Assembly (NCBI GenBank): GCA_964593865.1
Contig: CAZQKE010000027.1
Span: 1 to 29,269, forward strand
Source: CAZQKE01 sp964593865
Lineage (GTDB): Bacteria; Chloroflexota; Anaerolineae; JAAYZQ01
Reading direction: 5' to 3'
DNA: 29,269 nucleotides
Positions 7,593-15,639 of this stretch are shown here, one piece after another (the stretch's first letter is position 1; each line of letters starts with the position of its first letter). A model generated the notes under the pieces. That model worked only from the letters and a program-made list of their open reading frames with translations. It did no database searches and was not told the DNA's origin. The translations under genes were made by a program, and so were the position numbers.

Positions 7593-8864
7593 CTAAACCC
7601 GCCCAGACTCCTGCAATGCGCCCGCATAGACGGGGAACTTTTGGCACAGAGCCTGCACCTGCGTCCGCGCCCATTCGCGCCGCCTTTGGTCTTGGGGATG
7701 TTCCAACACGGCCAGCATCACATCCGCCACCGTGTCCATCTCTGCCGGGCCAAAGCCCCGGAAGGTGACAACCGGCGTGCCGACCCGTATGCCGCTGGCG
7801 ACCAGGGGCGGATGGGGATCAAAGGGAATGAGGTTGCGGTTGACGTAAATCCCGACGGCGGCCAGCGCTTCTTCGGCCTGCCGCCCGGTGAGTCCCCGGC
7901 TGCCCACATCCACCAGGAAGAGGTGCGTGTCGGTGCCCCCGGCCACAATGCGCCAACCGGCGGATTGGAGCCGGTCGGCCAGGCGGCGGGCGTTGGCGAC
8001 GATGCGCCGCTGGGTGGCGCGGAACGTTTCCGTCATGGCGATTTTAAAGGTCACCGCTTTGGCCGCCAGGGTGTGGGGGCCAAAACTGCCCTGCACGCCG
8101 GGGAAAACGCTGCGGTCAACCGCCTGGGCGTAAGCGGCCCGGCACAGGATATAGGCCCCTTTGCCCCCGCCCAGGGTTTTGTAGGTCGTCCCGGTCACAA
8201 AGTCGGCATGGGGCACGGGGCTGGGGTGCAGCCCGGCGGCCACCAGACCGCCGATGTGGGCCTGGTCCACCATGAGCAGGGCTCCGACCTCGTCGCAGAT
8301 CTGCCGAAAGCGGGCAAAATCCAGCGTGCGCGAGTAGGCGCTCCCACCGACGACGATCATGCGGGGCCGCTCGCGGTGGGCCAATGCCCGCACGGCCTCG
8401 TAATCAATCTGCTCGGTGGTGCGGTCCACGTGATAGGGCACAAAGCGGTAAAACCGACCGGAAAGGCTGAGTTTGTAGCCGTGGGAAAGATGGCCGCCGT
8501 GGCCGAGGGTCAGGCCCAGCACCGTGTCCCCCGGCTCCAGGGCGGCCAAATAGACGGCGATGTTGGCGTTGACGCCCGAATGGGGTTGGACGTTGGCATG
8601 TTCTGCGCCGAACAGCGATTTGGCCCGTTCAACGGCCAGTTCCTCGATCCGGTCGACCAGGTCACAGCCGGGGAAGTAGCGGCGGCCCGGATAGCCTTCG
8701 ACGGTCAGATTGGTCAGGATGGAGCCTTGCGTTTCCAGGATGGCTTCACCCACCAGGCTTTGCGAGGGGATGAGCCGGATGGTCGTGTTCTGTCGGACGC
8801 GTTCGCGCTCCAGGAGGGCCGCGATCTCGGGATCGGCCCGGCTCAGGGGGATGTTAAAGTCCAT
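7593..8864 (-). CDS. Serine hydroxymethyltransferase-like PLP enzyme, divergent active site
   Basis: A 423-residue fold-type I PLP enzyme with SHMT sequence throughout: EGYPGRRY (56-63), ANVQPHSG, GHGGHLSHG, MVDQAHIGGLVAAGLHP and SGIRVGTP. SHMT interconverts serine/THF and glycine/methylene-THF. The PLP Lys229, Asp200, His203 and folate-linked Glu56 remain. Several usually conserved residues differ: LIASEN is LIPSQS, the Tyr equivalent to Bacillus Tyr51 is Thr54, Tyr61 is Phe64, and the His before the PLP Lys is Tyr228. A changed substrate, such as an alpha-methylserine or other beta-hydroxy amino acid, is possible, so the symbol glyA is not given. The start is ATG 8864 or TTG 8867; AAGGAG lies 10 or 7 bases upstream. 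It sits between the regulator and the corrinoid methyltransferase. Confidence 0.88.
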   Translation of the reverse strand: MDFNIPLSRADPEIAALLERERVRQNTTIRLIPSQSLVGEAILETQGSILTNLTVEGYPGRRYFPGCDLVDRIEELAVERAKSLFGAEHANVQPHSGVNANIAVYLAALEPGDTVLGLTLGHGGHLSHGYKLSLSGRFYRFVPYHVDRTTEQIDYEAVRALAHRERPRMIVVGGSAYSRTLDFARFRQICDEVGALLMVDQAHIGGLVAAGLHPSPVPHADFVTGTTYKTLGGGKGAYILCRAAYAQAVDRSVFPGVQGSFGPHTLAAKAVTFKIAMTETFRATQRRIVANARRLADRLQSAGWRIVAGGTDTHLFLVDVGSRGLTGRQAEEALAAVGIYVNRNLIPFDPHPPLVASGIRVGTPVVTFRGFGPAEMDTVADVMLAVLEHPQDQRRREWARTQVQALCQKFPVYAGALQESGRV

Positions 8865-8965
8865 CAAGCCATAGCTCCTTTTTCCGCCGGATCGGCCGAA
8901 TGTGCCGTCACCGGACCGGTGCTGCCGTGCCGGGCGGTGAAGAGGGCACGGAGGATGAGTTGCAT
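8864..8965 (-). CDS. Possible 33-residue leader ORF coupled to the SHMT-like gene
   Basis: Between the GntR stop and the SHMT-like start an ATG at 8965 opens a 33-codon frame (MQLILRALFTARHG at its N-terminus). Its TGA overlaps the SHMT ATG as TGATG, a classic translational-coupling arrangement. TAGGAGC, which includes the GntR stop codon, lies eight bases upstream of this ATG. No family is recognised and the sequence is too short to judge conservation. An alternative ATG at 8970 gives a different 20-residue frame. It may be a coupling leader, or chance in a 112-base gap. Confidence 0.3.
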   Translation of the reverse strand: MQLILRALFTARHGSTGPVTAHSADPAEKGAMA

Positions 8966-8976
8966 TTCATACGCTC

Positions 8977-9726
8977 CTAAATCTCCAGCGGAGCTACCTC
9001 GGTGACGAAACGGAAGCGATCTCCGCGGTAGAGGTCTTTGCCGTATTCGACCGGCCGTCCGTCCTGATCCAACGATAGCCGCCGTTCAAGCATGAGCGGT
9101 GCGCCCGGTTCTATTTCAAGCAGGGCGGCTTCATACTCGGTGGCAACGACCGGCTCCAGGCTCTGTTTTGCCCGCACGGCAACGACGCCATATTCTTGGG
9201 CCATGAGGTCATAGGTTGAGCGGTTCGAGAGGTCGTACCGATCGAAACCCGGAAAGCGGTGGGCGGGCATGGTGAACTGTTCCAGCATGACCGGCTCCTG
9301 GTTGATCAGGCGGAGGCGACAGACGTAATAGACCGGTGCCGAAATGGGCAGATTCAGTTTTTGGGCGATGGCAGCATCGGCCAATCGTTTTTCGACGGTG
9401 ATGACACGGGCGCCGGGCGCATACCCCCGGTGCTTCATGCCTTGGCTGAAGGGTACGAAGCGGGATGCCTGGCGCTCGATTTTGGGTTCCGCGATATAGG
9501 TTCCGTCTCCGCGCCGCCGGACGAGTAGCCCTTGTGCCTCTAGGATGTGGAGGGCGCGGCGCAGCGTCAGGCGATTGACGTTCAGTGCCTCGCTCAGCTC
9601 GCGCTCCGGTGGGAGTTTATCCCCCGGCGACAGTTCGCCCGATTCAATCTGGTCGAACAGGCTTTCGGCGATCTGGATGTAGAGGGGCACCCCTGCCGCC
9701 AGCCGGTTTCCTGCTTTGGATTTCAT
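8977..9726 (-). CDS. GntR-family transcriptional regulator, HutC/UTRA subfamily
   Basis: A 249-residue ligand-responsive DNA-binding protein. The N-terminal winged helix starts at PLYIQIAESLFDQI. It includes LPPERELSEALNVNRLTLRRAL as the recognition helix region and GLLVRRRGDGTYIA as the wing. From about residue 85 the UTRA sensor domain follows, with YYVCRLRLINQEPVMLE and the closing VEYGKDLYRGDRFRF pattern. This subfamily usually represses transport and catabolic genes until a substrate-related effector binds. The start at 9726 has AGGAG seven bases upstream; the in-frame ATG at 9765 has no such site. It lies inside the operon it probably controls, 29 bases after the last transporter gene. 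A fitting TGGT-N4-ACCA operator is at the operon promoter (15624-15639). Confidence 0.93.
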   Translation of the reverse strand: MKSKAGNRLAAGVPLYIQIAESLFDQIESGELSPGDKLPPERELSEALNVNRLTLRRALHILEAQGLLVRRRGDGTYIAEPKIERQASRFVPFSQGMKHRGYAPGARVITVEKRLADAAIAQKLNLPISAPVYYVCRLRLINQEPVMLEQFTMPAHRFPGFDRYDLSNRSTYDLMAQEYGVVAVRAKQSLEPVVATEYEAALLEIEPGAPLMLERRLSLDQDGRPVEYGKDLYRGDRFRFVTEVAPLEI

Positions 9727-9755
9727 AGGGGTCTCCTCCCCGGCGGCGATCCCGT

Positions 9756-10793
9756 TCATATCCACTTATGATCTGCGATCTCCGGGATTTTGCTGCTGCC
9801 GGACTCATCGGCCAGATGACAGGCGACAAAGTGCCCCGGACGTATCTCGCGGATCTGGGGCACGATCTCCTCACACTCTCTCACGGCCAGGGGGCAGCGG
9901 GGATGGAAGACACACCCCGAAGGCGGGTTCGCCGGGCTGGGCGGTTCTCCTTGTAGGATGAAGCGTTTGCGTTTGCGCTCCAGCTTGGGATTGGGCAACG
10001 GCACTGCCGAGTTGAGGGACTGGGTGTATGGATGCAAAGGATCCTCAAAGATGCGGTTTCGGTCCGTCAACTCCATGATCTTGCCCAGATACATGACGGC
10101 GATACGATGGGAGATGTGCTTGACCATGCTCAGGTCGTGGGCGATAAAGAGGTAGGCCACGCCCAACTGCTCCTGTAAATCCTGCATCAAGTTGACTACT
10201 TGGGCCTGGATGGAGACATCCAGGGCCGAGATCGGTTCGTCGCAGACGATGAAATCGGGGTTCAGGGCTAAAGCACGGGCGATCATGATCCGCTGCCGTT
10301 GCCCACCGGAGAATTCGTGGGGAAAACGGCGAACATAGGCCGGGTCCATGCCTACCAGTTCCAACAACTCCGCCACCCGATCTCGTAGCTCAGGGCTGCC
10401 CCGGCGCATGACGCGGTGGATGACCAACGGTTCCCCCACGATCTTGCCCACCGAGTGGCGGGGATTGAGAGAAGAGTAGGGGTCCTGGAAGATCATCTGC
10501 ATTCTGGGCCGCAGGGCGCGCAATTCCTGAGGGCTGGCCGATGTCAACTCCTTGTCTCCCAAGAATACCTTTCCTGCCGTGGCTTTGTAAAGTTGCAGAA
10601 TCGTCCGCCCGGCCGTGGACTTGCCACAGCCGCTTTCGCCCACCAAGCCCAGCGTCTCACCCGGTTGGATGTCAAACGAGATGCCGTCTACTGCCTTGAC
10701 CACCCCCACCCGGCGGCCCAGCAAGCCGCCGGTGATGGGAAAGTGCTTTTTGAGGTTTTGCACGCGGAGCAGGGGAAGATTGTTGTCAGGCAT
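9756..10793 (-). CDS. Peptide/solute ABC transporter ATPase, DppF/OppF type
   Basis: A 345-residue cytoplasmic ATPase of a family-5 solute importer. Walker A is GESGCGKST near residue 54, the Q-loop is MIFQDPYSSLNPR, the ABC signature is FSGGQRQRI, Walker B is FIVCDEPISALD, and the switch His is in FIAHDLSMV. The C-terminal oligopeptide-transporter extension carries CVFHPRCPLAVREC, the Cys-rich segment that binds an Fe-S cluster in characterised Dpp/Opp ATPases. The start at 10793 has GGAGGG seven bases upstream and overlaps the DppD-type gene by eight bases (ATGCCTGA), so translation is coupled. A longer upstream frame to 11009 lies inside the neighbouring gene and was not used. Gene order places it last of the five transporter genes, before the regulator. 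Confidence 0.94.
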   Translation of the reverse strand: MPDNNLPLLRVQNLKKHFPITGGLLGRRVGVVKAVDGISFDIQPGETLGLVGESGCGKSTAGRTILQLYKATAGKVFLGDKELTSASPQELRALRPRMQMIFQDPYSSLNPRHSVGKIVGEPLVIHRVMRRGSPELRDRVAELLELVGMDPAYVRRFPHEFSGGQRQRIMIARALALNPDFIVCDEPISALDVSIQAQVVNLMQDLQEQLGVAYLFIAHDLSMVKHISHRIAVMYLGKIMELTDRNRIFEDPLHPYTQSLNSAVPLPNPKLERKRKRFILQGEPPSPANPPSGCVFHPRCPLAVRECEEIVPQIREIRPGHFVACHLADESGSSKIPEIADHKWI

Positions 10794-11790
10794 CGCGCGG
10801 CCCTCCTTTCTCCAGGTCGTAAAAGCAGGCCGACCAATGCTGCTCTTCCACCTCTTGCAACGGTGGGATCTCCTGCCAGCAGCGGTCAAAGGCATAGTCG
10901 CAGCGCCAGGCAAAGGGACAATGCCGCAAGGGGATGAGCAAGTCCGGCGGCGTACCCCGAATGCTCGCCAGCCGTCGGGTCTCGCGGCTATCCAGGCGGG
11001 GTAGGGCACCGAGCAAGCCCACGGTATAAGGATGACGGGGGCGTTCGTAGAGATCGTCTACCAGGGCCACCTCCGCCGGTCGCCCGCCGTACATGACCAA
11101 CACACGGTCGGCGGTTCCGGCCACCACACCCAAGTCATGGGTGATCCAGATGACGGCAATACCCAGTTCGGCCTGCAATTTCTTGAACAGGTCCACGATC
11201 TGGGCCTGGACCGTTACATCCAGCGCCGTCGTCGGTTCATCGGCGATGACGATCTTGGGGTTGCAAGCAATGGCAATGGCAATCACTACCCGCTGACGCA
11301 TTCCACCTGAAAATTGGAAGGGGTAGGCTTTGTAACGTAGTTCCGGGTCGGGAATGCCTACGTTGCCCAGGAGCTCAACGGTGCGCTCTTTGGCCTGCTG
11401 GCGGCTCATCCCCAGATGACGGATCAGCGTTTCGGCGATCTGCTCACCGATGGTCATGACGGGGTTGAGGGTCGAAATTGGATCCTGAAACACAAAGCCG
11501 ATCTGGCCGCCGCGCACGTCGCGCAATTCCCGCTCCGACATTTTGAGCAGGTCGCGGGTTCCTTCCTCCGTTGTGAAAAAGGCTTGTCCCGATTCTACTT
11601 TGCCCGGCGGGCTGGGGATGAGGCCCAGGAGGGACATCATGGTCACACTCTTGCCGCTGCCGCTTTCCCCCACGATGGCCAACGTCTCGCCTTCATCCAG
11701 GTGGAAGCTGACACCGTTCACCGCATTGACAACGCCGTCCAGGGTGTAGAATTTGGTGACGAGGTCCTTGACTTCCAAGACTCTCGACAT
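10786..11790 (-). CDS. Peptide/solute ABC transporter ATPase, DppD/OppD type
   Basis: A 334-residue partner of the DppF-type ATPase; together they form the heterodimeric motor. Walker A is GESGSGKS near residue 41. The Q-loop is FVFQDPISTLNPV, the signature is FSGGMRQRV, Walker B is IVIADEPTTALD, and the switch region is WITHDLGVV. The C-terminal portion has the Dpp/Opp extension with its cysteines (HCPFAWRCDYAFDRC). AGGAGGGGATC lies directly before the ATG, nine bases after the DppC-type stop. It overlaps the next gene by eight bases. Confidence 0.94.
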   Translation of the reverse strand: MSRVLEVKDLVTKFYTLDGVVNAVNGVSFHLDEGETLAIVGESGSGKSVTMMSLLGLIPSPPGKVESGQAFFTTEEGTRDLLKMSERELRDVRGGQIGFVFQDPISTLNPVMTIGEQIAETLIRHLGMSRQQAKERTVELLGNVGIPDPELRYKAYPFQFSGGMRQRVVIAIAIACNPKIVIADEPTTALDVTVQAQIVDLFKKLQAELGIAVIWITHDLGVVAGTADRVLVMYGGRPAEVALVDDLYERPRHPYTVGLLGALPRLDSRETRRLASIRGTPPDLLIPLRHCPFAWRCDYAFDRCWQEIPPLQEVEEQHWSACFYDLEKGGPRDA

Positions 11791-11799
11791 GATCCCCTC

Positions 11800-12723
11800 C
11801 TACTTTCTGGCGCGTCGTAAGCGCGGGTCAAGCACATCGCGGAGCCAATCACCCAGTAAGTTCATTGCCAACGAGGTCCACATGATGGCCAAGCCGGGCC
11901 AGGTGGCAATCCAGGGGTAGCTGGTCAGGTATTTGCGACCTGCTTCTAGCATATTGCCCCAACTGGGCACGCTGGGCGGCACGCTCAGGCCCAGAAAGCC
12001 CAGCCCGGCTTCGTAAAAAATCATCCGCGACATTTCAAAGGTAGCCAGGGTGAGCAAAGGACCGATGAGGTTGGGTATGATATGATCAAAGATGATGCGG
12101 GCCGTCCCGGCCCCTGCGCTGATGGCCGATTCAACATAGCCCGATTCGCGGATGCGCAACACCTCGCCACGGGTGACGCGGGCAAAGATGGGGGAATCGG
12201 TGATGCCAAAGATGAGGATAACGTTGATCAAGCTGCGGCCGAGGATAGAGGCGATGACGACGACGAACAGGAGATAGGGCAAGGCCAACACCAGGTTGAC
12301 AACGGCCATGATGACCGTGTCCACCCGCCCACCCACGTACCCGGCGATGGCGCCGAACACCATCCCCAGTCCGGCGGCGATCAGCACACCGAAAAAGCCA
12401 ACCGTCAGCGAGACTCGTGCTCCGTAGATGAGGCGACTGAACAGATCTCGGCCCAGGTTGTCCGTGCCCAAAGGGTGTTCCCAACTGCCGCCTTCGTACC
12501 AGGCAGGGGGCATCTTGGCCGCCCGCAGGTTCTGTTCCAGGGGGTCATAAGGGGCGATAATGGGGGCAAAGACGGCGGCAAAGACAACCAGGGCAAACAT
12601 CAGCAAGCCGATGACCCCACTGCGGTCGCGCCATAGGAGCCGCCCCAAATAGGCGAAGCGATCCTTGAAGGTGTGTTCAACATCCAGCAAGCTATCTGCA
12701 GTAGGGGTGATTTCAGTGACCAT
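11800..12723 (-). CDS. ABC transporter permease, DppC type
   Basis: A 307-residue inner-membrane permease. An N-terminal cytoplasmic stretch is followed by a first membrane helix (GVIGLLMFALVVFAAVFAPII, residues ~37-57) and the OppC_N signature PLGTDNLGRDLFSRLIYGARVSL. Four to five further helices follow, with the EAA loop near AGAGTARIIFDHIIPNL that contacts the ATPases. The stretch GLGFLGLSVPPSVPSWGNML is typical of the family. ATG 12723 overlaps the DppB-type stop by 11 bases and gives the usual length; an in-frame ATG at 12750 would lie deeper inside that gene. It pairs with the DppB-type permease to form the channel. Confidence 0.93.
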   Translation of the reverse strand: MVTEITPTADSLLDVEHTFKDRFAYLGRLLWRDRSGVIGLLMFALVVFAAVFAPIIAPYDPLEQNLRAAKMPPAWYEGGSWEHPLGTDNLGRDLFSRLIYGARVSLTVGFFGVLIAAGLGMVFGAIAGYVGGRVDTVIMAVVNLVLALPYLLFVVVIASILGRSLINVILIFGITDSPIFARVTRGEVLRIRESGYVESAISAGAGTARIIFDHIIPNLIGPLLTLATFEMSRMIFYEAGLGFLGLSVPPSVPSWGNMLEAGRKYLTSYPWIATWPGLAIMWTSLAMNLLGDWLRDVLDPRLRRARK

Positions 12724-13633
12724 AGCGGATTCTCGGATCAATAATGGCATAGGCCAAGTCGGTCAGCACGTTGATAGCCAGCACCACTACGCTGGTAAAG
12801 ACGGCGATGGCCATCACCAGGGGATAGTCGCGCCAGCCGATGGCTTGTTCCAACAGTTGACCAATGCCGGGCCAGGCAAAGACAACTTCAATGATGATCG
12901 AACCGCCCAACATGTAACCGAATTGAACGCCGATAACGCTTACCAGGGGGATGGCTACGTTGCGCAAAACATGTTTGGTATAGATGGTGCGCGGCAGCAA
13001 CCCCTTGCTGTAAGCGGTGCGGATAAAGTCCTCCCCTCGGATCTCGAGTACTGCCGAGCGGGTTAGGCGCACCAGCTGCCCCATGGTCGGCAAGCCCAAC
13101 ACAACGGCAGGCAGGATCACCGATTTCCACTCATCTCGGCCAAAAGAAGGCAACCAACCCAGGTGAACGGCGAACAGGATGATCAGGATCAAGCCTAACC
13201 AAAAGTTGGGGACGCTCTGCCCTAACAGAGCCAGGAAACGTCCGGCCGAATCGATGATGCTGCCGGGATTGAAGCCGCCGATCAATCCAAGCGGGATGCC
13301 TACCAGCATGGCGAAAAAGATGGCAGTAGAAGCGAGCTGAACGGTAGCCGGCAGCCGTTCCACAACCAGGTCCAGAGCAGGCGATTTGAAATGCAGGGAA
13401 TCGCCAAAATCCCCCCGCATGGCGCCGGCGAAATAATCGGCAAATTGGACGATCAGGGGGCGGTTGAAGCCCATTTCCTCGCGAAAGGCTTCGACGGCCT
13501 CCGGACTGGCCTCGCGAGGCATCATCAGTCGTGCCGGATCGCCGGTGATGCGGACCAAGAAGAACACCAGGATCAGAACGCCGATGAGGAGCAGGATGGA
13601 TTGCCCGATCTTGAGTAAAAAGTATCGCTGCAT
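12713..13633 (-). CDS. ABC transporter permease, DppB type
   Basis: A 306-residue permease. The first helix (QSILLLIGVLILVFFLVRI) is followed by the DppB signature GDPARLMMP and by LIVQFADYFAGAMRGDFGDS, which mark the periplasmic loop of this family. Five more membrane helices follow. The EAA-type loop sits near YSKGLLPRTIYTKHVLRNVAIP. ATG 13633 has GGGGAGG five bases upstream; the longer frame to 13720 would extend into the intergenic hairpin region and lacks support. It is separated from the upstream binding-protein gene by 168 bases containing a strong hairpin, an arrangement common where the binding protein is made in excess. Confidence 0.93.
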   Translation of the reverse strand: MQRYFLLKIGQSILLLIGVLILVFFLVRITGDPARLMMPREASPEAVEAFREEMGFNRPLIVQFADYFAGAMRGDFGDSLHFKSPALDLVVERLPATVQLASTAIFFAMLVGIPLGLIGGFNPGSIIDSAGRFLALLGQSVPNFWLGLILIILFAVHLGWLPSFGRDEWKSVILPAVVLGLPTMGQLVRLTRSAVLEIRGEDFIRTAYSKGLLPRTIYTKHVLRNVAIPLVSVIGVQFGYMLGGSIIIEVVFAWPGIGQLLEQAIGWRDYPLVMAIAVFTSVVVLAINVLTDLAYAIIDPRIRYGH

Positions 13634-13720
13634 AGACACCTCCCCGGTAAGGCGGGCTACACCGGTCTGCCCGTGGAACGCCGCTTTACCGCCGTAGCAG
13701 CCACTTTTTCCGCTTGCCAT

Positions 13721-13770
13721 GCGGAGCAGGCGTCCCCAGATCGTCGCTTGTCCGGGGACGCTCGCTCCGC
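13721..13770. repeat. Intergenic hairpin between binding-protein and permease genes
   Basis: Arms of 17 bases (13721-13737 and 13754-13770) are complementary except for two central positions, around a 16-base loop. A second stem can form from CGTCGC in the loop with GCGACG just outside the right arm, so two alternative folds exist. A perfect 12-base palindrome (13789-13800, GCCAACGTTGGC) lies next to the binding-protein stop. In the minus-strand transcript these could stabilise the upstream message or attenuate transcription into the permeases. Confidence 0.6.
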
Positions 13771-13801
13771 GACGTGGGCCGTCTTTCTGCCAACGTTGGC
13801 G

Positions 13802-15472
13802 TCACTTTTCCAAGACGTAGGTATCAAACAGGAAATAGGTCTCCGCCGGGCGAGGTTTGTAGTTTTGGACACGGGTGTTGATCGCCTCAAAGGCTACCGG
13901 TTGATAAAGGTAGATAAAGGGCGGGTTTTCTTTCATGTAGACCTGCAATTCCTCATAGAGCTTGGCCCGCGCTTCCTGGTCGGGCGTACTCTTGATCTCT
14001 TCCAAGAGGCGATCAATTTCCGGATCGGACCAAGCGGAGTAACTGGCATCCCAGCCGCCCAGCGCGCCTTTCAACCGCCGGTAGGCTTCGCCGCCCACGG
14101 CGGACCAGCTATCCCCAAACAGAGGGGGCAACTGTTTCTCGGCTTCCAGATCCCAGTATTGCCCCGATTCCATGAATTCCAGGTTGATCTTGATCCCTAC
14201 CTCGCCCAGGTAACCGGCGACCGCTTCGCAGACTTCTTCAAAGTGGGAATAGGCCCCCGAAGGACAGGCCATGTCCATCTCAAAGCCATCGGGATAGCCT
14301 GCTTCGGCCAGCAGTTCCTTGGCTTTTTCCGGGTCGTAGCCGAACGGCTCAACCGCACCGTAGCCCAACTCCCCGGAAGCAACAAAACCCGATGCCGGTT
14401 CGGCAAAGCCATCAAAGATGGCGTCAATGATCGAATCCACGTCCACGGCGTAGTTCATGGCCTGCCGCACTTTGGCATCCATGGTCGGTTTGCCTACGCC
14501 GGTAGTCAAGTTGTTGAAGGCGATGTAATAGATGCGGGCTACCGGGTACTTGATAATCTTGACGTTTTCCACTCCCAATAAGCTCTGAGCTTCTTCTGCG
14601 CTCAGGCGGGTAACGATGTCCACTTCACCGGTTTGGATGGCAGCCACACGGGTAGAAGATTCGGGGATGGGGCGGAAGATCACGGTTTTGAGTTTGGGCG
14701 CACCACGCCAATAGTCCTCATTGGCCTCCATGGTGATATGATCGCCCTTGACCCATTCGACAAATTTAAAAGCCCCGGTGCCCACGGGATGCTCGTCAAA
14801 GCCCTCTTGCCCCACCTCTTTGAAATATCCCGGAGGGATAATGGCCCAGTTGTCGGCCACGGTGGAAAGGAAGAGGGCATCCGGTTCCTCCAGGGTGATC
14901 TTGACGGTGTAGTCATCCACTTTCTCCACCGACTTGGCCGTCTGCCAGTGGTAGCTATACTCAAACTCGGCCTGGCTGGCCCGTTCCCAGGAAAAGACGA
15001 CGGCGTCGGCATTGAACGGCTCGCCGTTGTGGAAGGTCACGCCTTTGCGCAAATGGAAGGTGTATTCGGTTCCGTCATCGGAAATATCCCAACTTTCGGC
15101 CAGGGCGGGCACCAGTTTGCCGTCGTCGTCAAACCAAACCAGAGAGTCATACATCTGCCAAGCGGTTGTAGAAGCCTGTCGCTCGGCGCATTGGGGCATG
15201 TCCAGCGAGTTGGGATAGGTCGAGAGAGCGCGCACCAAGGTCCCTGTGGGTTTCTCCGGCGGGGGGGCTGCCGTCACTTCAACTTCTTGCACGACGGTCT
15301 TTTCAACTTCAACCGTCTCGACGACGGTCTTTTCTACCTCCACAGTCTCGACCACCTTTTTCTCGACTTCGACCGTCTGGACAATGGTTTGCGGTTCCGG
15401 GGTAGGACCACAACTGACCAGGAGGCTGAACACAATCAACAGGGCCAAAGCACCGAACAATCTCGTTCTCAT
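13802..15472 (-). CDS. Family-5 extracellular solute-binding lipoprotein of the ABC importer
   Basis: A 556-residue lipoprotein. The N-terminus is a short lipoprotein signal, ending in the lipobox LLVSC with acylated Cys21. A stalk of repeated V-E-V-E-K-T-V-V-E-T units (about residues 30-65) leads into the SBP_bac_5 (DppA/OppA/NikA-like) domain. Family features include the AESWDISDDGTEYTFHLRKG segment, FNADAVVFSWER, and PVGTGAFKFVEW with the following ANEDYWRGAPK. Ligands in this family range from peptides to nickel, sugars and amino-acid derivatives, so the substrate cannot be set from sequence. The context (corrinoid methyltransferase, SHMT-like enzyme) suggests a methylated amino compound, which is inference. 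AAGGAGG lies nine bases before the ATG. It is the first gene of the operon, about 160 bases downstream of the predicted start site. Confidence 0.94.
   Translation of the reverse strand: MRTRLFGALALLIVFSLLVSCGPTPEPQTIVQTVEVEKKVVETVEVEKTVVETVEVEKTVVQEVEVTAAPPPEKPTGTLVRALSTYPNSLDMPQCAERQASTTAWQMYDSLVWFDDDGKLVPALAESWDISDDGTEYTFHLRKGVTFHNGEPFNADAVVFSWERASQAEFEYSYHWQTAKSVEKVDDYTVKITLEEPDALFLSTVADNWAIIPPGYFKEVGQEGFDEHPVGTGAFKFVEWVKGDHITMEANEDYWRGAPKLKTVIFRPIPESSTRVAAIQTGEVDIVTRLSAEEAQSLLGVENVKIIKYPVARIYYIAFNNLTTGVGKPTMDAKVRQAMNYAVDVDSIIDAIFDGFAEPASGFVASGELGYGAVEPFGYDPEKAKELLAEAGYPDGFEMDMACPSGAYSHFEEVCEAVAGYLGEVGIKINLEFMESGQYWDLEAEKQLPPLFGDSWSAVGGEAYRRLKGALGGWDASYSAWSDPEIDRLLEEIKSTPDQEARAKLYEELQVYMKENPPFIYLYQPVAFEAINTRVQNYKPRPAETYFLFDTYVLEK
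15277..15390 (-). repeat. 30-base tandem repeat encoding the lipoprotein stalk
   Basis: About 3.5 imperfect 30-base units encode V-E-V-E-K-x-V-V-E-T decapeptides just after the lipid-anchored Cys. The nucleotide copies differ at third positions while the peptide is kept, suggesting selection on the peptide. Such stalks are common in Chloroflexi binding proteins and would hold the binding domain away from the membrane. Confidence 0.75.
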
Positions 15473-15546
15473 TTTTTTGTTCCTCCTTCTTGCATTCTTC
15501 GGGGATTCGACTTGCCTACGCGCGAAATCAAAATGTTTGGCGATCT

Positions 15547-15558
15547 ATCACCTCCTTT
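15547..15558 (-). promoter_or_regulatory. Orphan extended Shine-Dalgarno in the operon leader
   Basis: On the minus strand the leader contains AAAGGAGGTGAT, a near-complete complement of the 16S rRNA 3' end. No ATG or GTG lies at usable distance after it. The binding-protein ATG, about 75 bases further on, has its own AAGGAGG. A TTG or ATT start with short frames lies 15-20 bases downstream. It may be a ribosome standby site, the start signal of a tiny leader peptide, or a relic. Confidence 0.5.
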
Positions 15559-15623
15559 CAGTCACAACAACCACCGACGAGAATCCGGAAGGGCTTTATC
15601 GGTCGGGGCGGTATCTCAAACTC

Positions 15624-15639
15624 ATTGGTGTATACCATT
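15624..15639. promoter_or_regulatory. Putative GntR/UTRA operator overlapping the transporter promoter
   Basis: ATTGGTGTATACCATT contains the inverted half-sites TGGT (15626-15629) and ACCA (15634-15637) separated by four bases. This is the layout of DasR/NagR-type operators of the HutC subfamily (TGGT-CTAG-ACCA). A further ACCA half-site lies at 15642-15645. On the minus strand the site begins at the last base of the -10 box and covers the predicted start site, a position expected for repression. The GntR/UTRA gene in the same operon is the natural candidate regulator. Confidence 0.6.

Noticed and set aside
7407..9005. 532-codon plus-strand frame opposite the SHMT-like gene
   Set aside because: It covers a gene with unmistakable SHMT sequence and runs through the palindrome cluster. 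No domain or start signal was found.
13673..14581. Plus-strand frame over the binding-protein 3' end
   Set aside because: It starts in the intergenic hairpin and is antisense to the conserved binding-protein domain. Its N-terminus merely translates the palindromic repeat.
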